From the NCBI GenBank assembly GCA_037176885.1, contig JAWWNJ010000051.1:992001-1056000 (forward strand): DNA of 64,000 bases, given 5' to 3'. A model generated the notes under the pieces. The model saw only the letters and a list, made by a program, of their open reading frames with translations. It was not told the DNA's origin and did not search any database. This document shows, one piece after another, positions 56,889-64,000 of this stretch. Position 1 is the first letter of the stretch; each line of letters starts with the position of its first letter. The translations under genes were made by a program, and so were the position numbers. This DNA comes from Favolaschia claudopus (Eukaryota > Basidiomycota > Agaricomycetes > Agaricales > Mycenaceae).

Positions 56889-59147
56889 TTAAATCGGCGC
56901 AACCTCACTCCCATCCACCGACCCTTTCTCATCACCATCCTTCTCCTTCCCACCGTGACTTTCCACATCCCCACTCACCCTTTTCCCATCCTCCTCCCCA
57001 CCCGCCCTCCTCCTAACCTCCTTCGCCCTCCTCCCCCCAAGGAACCACTTCCCCCCCGGCGCATCCCCAACCGCCCTCAAAATCACATCCTCCTCAAACA
57101 ACAGCCCGATATCCTCCAACGCATACCCCGTCGTCTCCGGGAGACACACATACGCCCAAACCGCCATGACAAGGCAGCAAAATCCAAAGAGTAGGAACGT
57201 CCCGTATTTGATGTTGTTCAGCATGATCGGCGTCAGTTTCGATATCGTGAATGAGAAGAGCCTGCGAGGGGTGAGCAAAACGCAAACGCACATCACAACA
57301 AACAAAACAAAAGAAAAGACGAAGAAAAACCATAATAAACAAAAGACGAAAAAACGAAGCACTAACCAATTAACGCCCACCGCCACCGCCATCGCCCCGC
57401 CCCTCAAATGATTCGGCGCCACCTCCCCCGCCACCACCCACGGCAGCGGCCCCCACCCCACGCAATAAAACACCGCATACAGATACACCGCCACGATCGA
57501 CACATAGCTCGCGGGCACCACCGCGCTGGAGGGGTGGATCCCCGTGTACCCGCCGAGCCAGAGCATCATGAAGCCCTGTCCGAGCCCGCCGATGATGAGG
57601 CATTTTTTGCGGCCCCAGGATTCGACGGCGAAGAAGAGGACGAGGGAGATTGAGACGACTTTGACTACGCCGTAGACGCCTGGGGGTGGAAGAAAGCGGG
57701 TGGATGTTAGATGTTAGATGACCTGGGAGCCGGAGCGTTAAAAGGGAGGGAAGACGACGAACCGGTAGCGAGCAATCCAGCCGTCGTCCCGCTAATCCCC
57801 AACGACGCGAATATCTACAACCCACACCACCTCATCAATACACAACACACACCCATCAGCGCACCAAGGCACGCTTAAAAAAAACCTCACCTGCGGACTA
57901 AAATAATTAATCGCATTCGTCCCCGTCCACTGCTGCCCAAACATAACCAAGCTCGGAATCAAACACCTCAGCGCAATCGCCCTAGTCTCAAACATCCGCA
58001 TCACCTGCCCCCACACCCCCAGCTGCCCCCGGCCAGCAAAGTCCGCCTTGATCTCTTCAATCGTGGCGAGGACGGCTTTGTCTGTGGGCGTAGTGCGCGC
58101 GACGAAGGCGAGGGAGCGCGCTGCGGCGTCTTCGCGGTTTTGTTCGACGAGGTAGCGCGGGGATTCGGGTTGGAAGGGGACGAGGAGGCAGAAGAGGACG
58201 CCGGGGAAGACTCTGTTTTTTTTTTGTTGCGCTGTCATTGTTTTGGGATTGAATGACAGAGGGTCGGGACGCACTGTACGGCAAACGGCATCCGCCATTG
58301 TCGATCCGTCGTCCCGGGTATGTTGAGAGAGGCGCTGTAATTCACCCAGTCTATTTGATTTTTGGGAAATCAGTTTTGTGCTTAATTTGCATGCACGGAA
58401 AAATAAAAACAATGACGCACATGAGAGCATGATCCCGACATTATTAGCCATCTGCACCATCCCCGTACACCGTCCCCGTATCGCACGAGGCGTACATTCA
58501 GAGACATACGCCGGTACGAGCGCGCTAACCATCCCCACTCCAAGACCCGCGAAGAATCTGCAAAGTTAAGTATCCTGATATCAGCGTTCACTCGCGACAA
58601 GAGTTTGAAGTACCCGATAGACAGACGCACCGCCCAAAATACAAGACACTCAGCGCGCTCGCCCTGCTCGTCCCGAGACCCACGACAGCCTGGATAACGC
58701 TCCCGATAATGTATATCAGTCCCGCAGCTATCATGCATGGTTTCCGGCCCCAGCGGTTTGAGAAGTAGCCTGTCCCAAGGGCACCGAAACTGAAAACGCC
58801 ATCAAATTAATACCATTCAATATTTTCTCAGTCGAAAGGACGGAAGGATACGCACAAACAGCCTCCCTGCAGAATCGCGACAATGTTCCCGCTGAGCGCG
58901 GCCTTGGCCGAGTCGCTCATCTCGTTGATACCGAAATATGCCTTGAACGAGGGTAGCGTGATGACTCCACCGATGATTCCGCTGAAAATACATGGTACAG
59001 TCAACAATTGCATTGAAAGTGAAAGAAAGGAAAAAAACGAACGCACATATCATAGCCATAGAACACACTCCCCATCGCAGCAGACACCGCCAGGAAGTAC
59101 GCATTGCGGTAGTGCTTGAACTCCTGCAGCTGCTCTCTGACCGTCAT
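56889..59147 (-). CDS. MFS sugar/quinate-type porter
   Basis: Twelve-helix proton symporter of the sugar porter family, plasma membrane. The ATG at 59147 starts MTVREQLQEFKHYRNAYFLA, then VSAAMGSVFYGYD. Blocks in order are IGGVITLPSFKAYFG and GTGYFSNRWGRKPCMIAAGL (the loop 2-3 motif with WGRKP). Next are LYFGRFFAGLGVGMVSALVP and AYVSECTPRAIRGRCTGMVQ (sugar porter signature), then NNVGIMLS. VLFCLLVPFQPESPRYLVEQ (PESPRYL) ends the first half. The second half has LVMFGQQWTGTNAINYFSPQ (QQ..G.N.INYY-type motif), VVKVVSISLVLFFAVESWGR, YAVFYCVGWGPLPWVVAGEV and VCLPETTGYALEDIGLLFEE (PETKG-like). The tail is Lys/Glu/Gly-rich, ending VDGSEVAPI. Introns lie near 59045-58985, 58860-58795, 58615-58560, 58440-58360 and later. 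Fungal quinate permeases are close relatives; substrate not determinable. Confidence 0.88.
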
Positions 59148-59603
59148 GGTGGGTGGAGCCAAAGGGACAACAAAAAGCCTCGAGCCGCGGCCATCGCCGT
59201 CCTTGCCTTATGTTATTTTTTCGTTTAGGTTTGGCCTAACGGAGACTGAGAGGCGCTGGCGCTTGACGACTTGAGCCGAGGGTTGCAGGTGACTTGAAAA
59301 AAAGAAGTCTTTGAGCAGCGAATCGGGCCGGAGATGTGCTAAACGGATCCAGGTGGAGGTAACTTGTTCGTTGACGTTGAGTACATACGGCGGCTTAAAG
59401 ACCCAGAGCGTTTTCGAGGCGAGATTCAAGCGGCTAGTGAGTGGTCTTGGGCTGGAAAGTGTACAATTCGGTGTGAATGCTGTTCCGCGGAATAAATGAC
59501 TCTTGATTCAAGAGTGTCGGTGGGCGGATGAGACAGCGATGAACACAAACTCGGAGAGCAAAGGGAGCTTGGGGGAATAATGTCAAGCCACCAAGTTTTT
59601 TTT
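59148..59603. other. Promoter side of the MFS sugar-porter gene
   Basis: 456 bp upstream of the minus-strand sugar porter. No gene. It ends where the inverted-repeat element begins. Confidence 0.5.
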
Positions 59604-59728
59604 ACACAAGTTCTGGTTGAAGCAGAAGTCTGAGTCCGTTGGGAACAATTCTCTTTGAGAATCTCGCGTAGAATTCGGGTAGAATGTATGGCGGTCGATT
59701 GGCTACTTTAATAAATCACACATAAATA

Positions 59729-59737
59729 TGCCGTTTT
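59729..59737. repeat. Left target-site duplication of the nested MITE
   Basis: TGCCGTTTT directly before the element; identical to 60464-60472. Confidence 0.75.
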
Positions 59738-60463
59738 GGATAATTCTAATTGGCAACCCGGTTTGTTTGGCAACCCCCTACTTTTTCCGGGGTTGCCAAA
59801 TAGAACAAAGATGGCATCAAATGTGCCGCGCTGCCGAAGATCTGCTCTGTGCAAAATCTACCAAGTCAGCACTGAGGTGAGTCCTACTAGTGGGGGTAGA
59901 CGAAGAAAGGGAGCTTTAATGTCATATTATTCGATTTGTTGACACCATGACCAGCTCCAACAACACTCATTCCTCACTGCCGGCTGGCCGGCAGAGAGGG
60001 TTGGATATTATTGATGTCCATACCTTCCTGTTCCTACGACCATTGTCCATTGCTTATGAGAGTAAATGTCTTGTCTCCTTTCTCTATGAGTGCTCTCTAT
60101 CATTTATTGACCCGAGGTGCATCCAAAAATCGTTGTCTTTGGCTGAGTTCGGAATGGTTCTTAATGATTGCCGGCTTAATCCAACCACAGTTACTCAAAT
60201 TTCAGATAGGCCCGGGAGAGCTTGCTCATCTGCCCACCATAACATACTCAGCCTGCTATAGTCCTGAGAAACCACTGGCTGTACAAAGTGCGGACCATTC
60301 AACTGTTCGTACTTGTAACTTGAATCGAACTATGGACAACCTCTGATCATGGGCTCGATCAGTTCCGGCCGATATGTCGTCGGCAGCAGGGGTTGCCAAA
60401 TAGCAAAATTCTATTCGGCAACCCCAAACTAGCTGGCAACCGGGTTGCCAAATAGAATTATCC
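59738..60463. mobile_element. 726-bp MITE-like element with TIRs and a 9-bp target duplication, nested in the inverted-repeat element
   Basis: Ends are GGATAATTCTAATTGGCAAC on the left and GTTGCCAAATAGAATTATCC on the right, imperfect inverted repeats of at least 25 bp including CCCGGTT. Internal copies of TTGGCAACCCC and GGGGTTGCCAAATAG form further inverted repeats. The 9-bp direct repeat TGCCGTTTT flanks it at 59729-59737 and 60464-60472. The flanks on either side pair with an uninterrupted opposite arm, which shows that this is an insertion. The 9-bp duplication is typical of Mutator-like elements (hAT gives 8 bp). No transposase frame; the largest frame is 104 codons. Confidence 0.8.
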
Positions 60464-60472
60464 TGCCGTTTT
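60464..60472. repeat. Right target-site duplication of the nested MITE
   Basis: TGCCGTTTT directly after the element; identical to 59729-59737. Confidence 0.75.
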
Positions 60473-61184
60473 CAGTGAAAAAAGTTGAGAGTGGAGAAAA
60501 AATAAAAAACACTCAAATTCTGGAGAAACTTTCTGTGAATGTAAAAGTAGTTGGGCCAAGCTGAGAATGTTTCTTGAAGATGAGTTGGGAGAAAGCGCTC
60601 TCTTGCCGAGTATGTGGCTGTGTGAGAGTGATGGCCGAGTTGGCCGCCTTCCGCCGGCAACTAAGGACCTCCCTTCTCAAAGGCTCAGTCTGCGGCCCCC
60701 GGGAGGCAAACACATAGAAGAGAGGCCTATATGTTGTGAGAACCTTCAGGATTAGCAAGTCCAAGACAAATTGGCAGGTACTTATGTAGCTCAATGGTCT
60801 GAGATGACTTGTCTTGTTCTGATGTTGCGGGCTGATCTATTGCTTGTGCCAGCCAAGCAAAGGCACAAGCTCTTGTGCACCAGATTCCAGGGTAACTCTA
60901 AGGAGCCCCAGAGCAAGGAATTGGTAGTTCAAACCAAAGATCCAGATGAAGGTGAACCGGCCTGGTCCGGCCATCACTCACACACAGCCACAAATGCGGC
61001 ACACAAACATTTCTTTCAACTCGACTTTGAGAAATTCTTTCAACATGCTAGAACTGTTTTCAAACTCAAGGCAAATTTCTCAACACCTTTGAGAAATTTT
61101 GTTTTTTTTCTCCATTCTCGACTTTTTCACCCCAAACCCAATATTTATATGTGATTTATTAAAGTAGCCAAACGACCGCCATAT

Positions 61185-61757
61185 AGAATGAGGCCGCATA
61201 TCAAATGTTTTCTCCCTTCTCTCGTACCACTCATCATTTTCGGTGCCAAAGCCTAAAGGGCGAGGCGACGGCGCCTCTCCCGTCAGCCTGGAGGCCGACT
61301 CCCGAGTCTCAGTCTGCAAACTGCTCCAGGAGGTCTGAAATTTGCAGGCTCGAGCTCGCTGGGGTACATATCAACAACAGTTTTTTTGGGCTTATTGGCT
61401 TGCCCTGCCCGGTTGCTACTATTACATAGCACTAAATCTCAAAGCTCCATGCAAATCAAATCATACTACTTATTTATGACAGTATGTAATACCAAAGCGC
61501 CTTCCACTGTTCCGGTGGGCGGTTGAGTACACTCCGCAAATATTATCTGGAATTGAATACAGTATTATCGACTCGTGGCTTTGTGAGATTCAGAGCGATG
61601 AGTCTTACATGCTCCTTTTTCACGGGTCGTCGACGCTGGGTATGTACCGTGCACGATAAGTAGTGGTGGAAGGCAGAGCAGTGACGCGTCAGATAGCGCG
61701 GGAATCTAGAGTCTAGCCGAATTCTCCCATCATTTGCTCGGTTTTAGCCTCGCATCA
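61185..61757. other. 573-bp segment interrupting the right arm of the inverted-repeat element
   Basis: In the left arm GGGTAGAAT and TATGGCGGTC are separated by one base; in the right arm their complements are 573 bp apart. The segment begins TAGAATGAGGCC and ends GGCCT-like GCCTCGCATCA, a weak inverted similarity. No clear target duplication and no gene. It is either a second insertion or material deleted from the left arm. Confidence 0.6.
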
Positions 61758-61847
61758 ATTCTACCCGAATTCTACGCGAATTCTCAGAGAGAATTGTTCC
61801 CAACGGACTCAGTCTTCTCGGTTGAAGTGGTTGAAATCAACTTGTGT

Positions 61848-62912
61848 TTGTGGTGGGCGGGAGAGACCCGGCAAGACCCGGCCCCGGGTCACCCGGCATC
61901 GCTTACGTCCTCTCTTTTAGCGTCTTCGTCAATTACCTCCACCTATTCCTAAGCCTTCGCGATTGTCTGACGTCTACCTTTCAGTACCACGCCTCATGAA
62001 GCTACTGACCCCCCACATATTCTTTCGGGCTATAAAGAGCGACTCGCGTTAGCTAGGAAACTGTTGAATCGTTGACAAAGAACTTTCGAGGGTCTAAGTA
62101 CTAGTAGTTCCCGAACTCGAAAGGCAGAGCCACGCAGTGCTCTTTGCTTTCCAGAGCTGTACTTACTGGCAGAGAAGCTCCGAGAGGGACTGTAGATTCA
62201 CTTTCCAGCCTGGGTCTTTTGAGAATGACAGTTTTCCCATCGAGCGGAATGTCTGCTAAGCGCTAACGCATCGAGCGTAATAGCCATTGGTCAGTTTGTA
62301 AATCCATTCCGTTGCAACTTCCACTAACGCCCAGCCTTTTCAGAAGCTTCACAATATTTCTCATTGAGCGGAAAGTCTGAACTGCGCACGAACGTAACGC
62401 TATCGTATAACACTACTTCGTCCTCTTGCCAAGTTGCGGCTTGGGCGCCTCGTATCTCGATGTGGCGACTCTCAGCTCTTGGCGTGGCTGGTGTTCAATG
62501 TCCTCTTCTGTCTGGATCCGACTTTCCGATGCAATTCAGAGTGGTAAACCTGAACAAAAAATGCAACCCAATGTTTGTGGGTCGTCGAGATTCCTTTTCT
62601 TAAGGCTTATTCCAAAGCATAACTACAGGTTTTCTCTCAAGAAACAATTGTCTGCCTTCAAGTTCTGCCACTTGAACTTGTCATGCAAGTGTGTCGCATC
62701 ATCGGTCCCGCGCCGTCCCGATAAGGACCCGGTTTCCGCCACACCTAAACACGGCCAGCTGATCTTGATGAGGCAGCGACTCTGACTCAAAATATTACCG
62801 GGCCAAATTTAACAGTAATTACCGGACGCCAGCATCAGCTTGGAAGTAGCATATAACTAGGTCAAACTCGTTTCCACCGTGTTGGAGTCTCCAGGTCCAC
62901 TCCCGATACACC
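61848..62912. other. Upstream region of the Dal5-type permease
   Basis: 1.07 kb without a supported gene; short frames only (for example 62426-62785 plus). It should hold the permease promoter. Confidence 0.5.
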
Positions 62913-64000
62913 ATGAGCGCTCTCGAACAAACGGAAAAGGGCGAAGCTCGGTTTGTTGAGGACGCCAACAGTACCACCACGGGGAAGGAGTCGAATTCTT
63001 ATGCGGCCAGTACAGCTGGATTAGAGCATCGCGAGGAGACCAGAAAGGCCGAACGACGCTTTGTTCTCAAATTGGGTGCGTGTTTTCCGTTGTATCTTCA
63101 GAGACTCAAGCTGATTGGGTGTTATAGACCTGATCTTTCTTCCTCTGATGTCCCTTATTTACCTCAGTGCATATCTCGACCGCAGTAACCTCGGAAAGTC
63201 AGTGACTTTCATTGCATTCTGCCCTTGCGACATGAATCGATGAAACCGGCTTCAGCGCTCGTCTGCAGGGGTTGCAAGCAACTGTTCTGAGGGGATCAGA
63301 CACCAACTACAGTATCGCTTTGATGGCTTTCTACAGTCAGTCGTAACTTCCTCTATTGACACTGAATGATATCCAAATCTCACACCAACTCAGTAACATA
63401 CATCGTCTTCTCCATCCCAGGAACGCTCCTCGCCAAAGCAATCTCGCCCTCCACCTCCATTGCACTCGGTATCCTCATCTGGAGCATCGCATCCACAGCA
63501 CAAGCCGGTGCATTCAACCCCGCAGGGCTCTACGTCTGCCGTCTCTTCATCGGTGTCGGCGAAGCGTTCTTCGGCCAAGCCATAACCCTCTACGCCTCAT
63601 TCTGGTATTTACCCAATGAACTTGCCAAGCGTATCGGTCTGGTCGTTACATCCGGAACGCTTGCTGGCGCGTAAGCCCCTTCCACTCGTCAATATATAAA
63701 AGCCGATTCCTTTCTTACATACCCCGCTCTCAGGTTCGGCGGCCTCATCAGCTTCGGCGTCTCAAGCATCGAGAACTCGAAGATCAGCCAATGGCGAATC
63801 CTCTTCCTCATCGAAGGCCTCCCCAGCTTCGCACTCGCCTTCATAGTATACTTCTTCCTCCCCTCGCGTCCGCACACCGCAAAGCAACTCACCGAAGACG
63901 AGCGTACACTCGCGTTGACTCGGCTGAATCGCCGGAATCTGGGTGAAGGCGATACTGGGGTTGACTGGCGGGCGGCGAAGTATGCATTGTTAGATTGGAA
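62913..64000 (+). CDS. MFS permease of the Dal5 / anion:cation symporter family (3' truncated by window edge)
   Basis: Plasma-membrane symporter for allantoate, nicotinate, vitamins or other organic anions. The ATG at 62913 starts MSALEQTEKGEARFVEDANS. A hydrophilic tail leads to KAERRFVLKLD and, after an intron (about 63075-63127), LIFLPLMSLIYLSAYLDRSN followed by LGNA, the family-typical TM1 with YLDRSNLGNA. Introns at about 63197-63253 and 63334-63393 precede ITYIVFSIPGTLLAKAISPS, then LGILIWSIASTAQAGAFNPA and GLYVCRLFIGVGEAFFGQAI. LYASFWYLPNELAKRIGLVV and SGTLAGAFGGLISFGVSSIE join across an intron near 63672-63733. WRILFLIEGLPSFALAFIVY and FFLPSRPHTAKQLTEDERTL follow, then LTRLNRRNLGEGDTGVDWRA. 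The second half lies beyond the window. Not pseudogenic in what is visible. Confidence 0.9.

Larger units (their letters stand above)
59604..61847. mobile_element. Long inverted-repeat (foldback-like) element, interrupted in both arms
   Basis: The left arm starts about 59604 (ACACAAGTT...GAAGTCTGAGTCCGTTGGGAAC). It is inverted at the right end, where GTTCCCAACGGACTCAGTCT (about 61796) leads to AACTTGTGT (to 61847). Continuing inward, left GAATTCGGGTAGAAT matches right ATTCTACCCGAATTC (61758), and left GGCGGTCGATTGGCTACTTT matches right AAAGTAGCCAAACGACCGCC (about 61161-61180). Past the inner insertion (59738-60463), left TGAAAAAAGTTGAGAGTGGAG (60475) pairs with right CTCCATTCTCGACTTTTTCA (about 61112). 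Left TGTGGCTGTGTGAGAGTGATGG (about 60615) pairs with right CCATCACTCACACACAGCCAC (about 60972). Reconstructed arms are about 300 bp each around a 300-bp centre. No transposase is seen, so the element is non-autonomous. Target-site duplications at the outer ends were not identified. Confidence 0.8.

Noticed and set aside
1..64000. CRISPR arrays, rRNA, tRNA genes or bacterial-type operons
   Set aside because: No regularly spaced direct repeats, no rRNA-like conserved stretches, and no convincing tRNA cloverleaf were seen; gene structure is eukaryotic. A tRNA scan was not possible by eye.

Overview
The window reads as nuclear DNA of a filamentous mushroom-forming fungus (Basidiomycota, probably Agaricomycetes). 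The coding regions are split by many short introns of about 50-65 nt with GT-AG borders. The recognisable genes are typical of that group: an NsdD-type GATA factor, fungal Ndc1, Arp10, Pmp47-type carrier, OPT transporter, arrestin-like proteins, RAI1 and a Dal5-type permease. Genes lie on both strands without operons. All exon models were made by eye, so internal splice sites are approximate.

Layout. 1-5770 is the 3' part of a multi-exon iterative polyketide synthase (KS-AT-DH-psiKR-KR-ACP). It is followed by a TauD-type 2-oxoglutarate dioxygenase (7023-8601) and a tiny Ser/Asn/Gly/Tyr-rich protein gene (8865-9242). 10.9-14.9 kb (minus) is a very Gln/Pro/Ser-rich GATA factor related to NsdD. 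15.3-16.0 kb (minus) is a tentative unknown gene, divergent from NDC1 (16.35-19.14 kb). 19.5-20.9 kb (minus) is a decayed ACR3 arsenite-efflux transporter, and 21.6-22.0 kb (minus) a second copy of the tiny Tyr-rich protein. Then come a hemerythrin-like protein (23.1-24.2 kb), a 2.7 kb gap, a PX-PB1 protein (26.8-29.1 kb), Arp10 (minus), a peroxisomal carrier (minus), an unknown basic protein (minus) and a divergent family-16 methyltransferase, whose shared upstream region holds a perfect 122-bp tandem duplication. 35.8-41.6 kb is a tandem array of three arrestin-like genes (minus). 41.8-44.2 kb is a low-complexity Lys/Asp/Glu-rich protein. 45.2-52.4 kb holds an OPT transporter, RAI1/DXO and an APH-type kinase-like gene (all plus). 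53.5-55.65 kb (minus) is a Whi5/Nrm1-like G1/S corepressor candidate. 56.9-59.1 kb (minus) is an MFS sugar/quinate porter. 59.6-61.85 kb is a nested transposon structure, and 62.9-64.0 kb the 5' part of a Dal5-type MFS permease.

Most genes are independent housekeeping functions. Possible functional links are the PKS with the adjacent dioxygenase (weak), the three arrestin adaptors with the transporters they might help internalise (speculative), and the two separated copies of the tiny Tyr-rich family. The most unusual items are the nested inverted-repeat elements, the duplicated tiny-protein gene with a GC-AG intron, the duplicated promoter, the ACR3 pseudogene and the loss of a PPxY tail in one of three arrestin paralogues.
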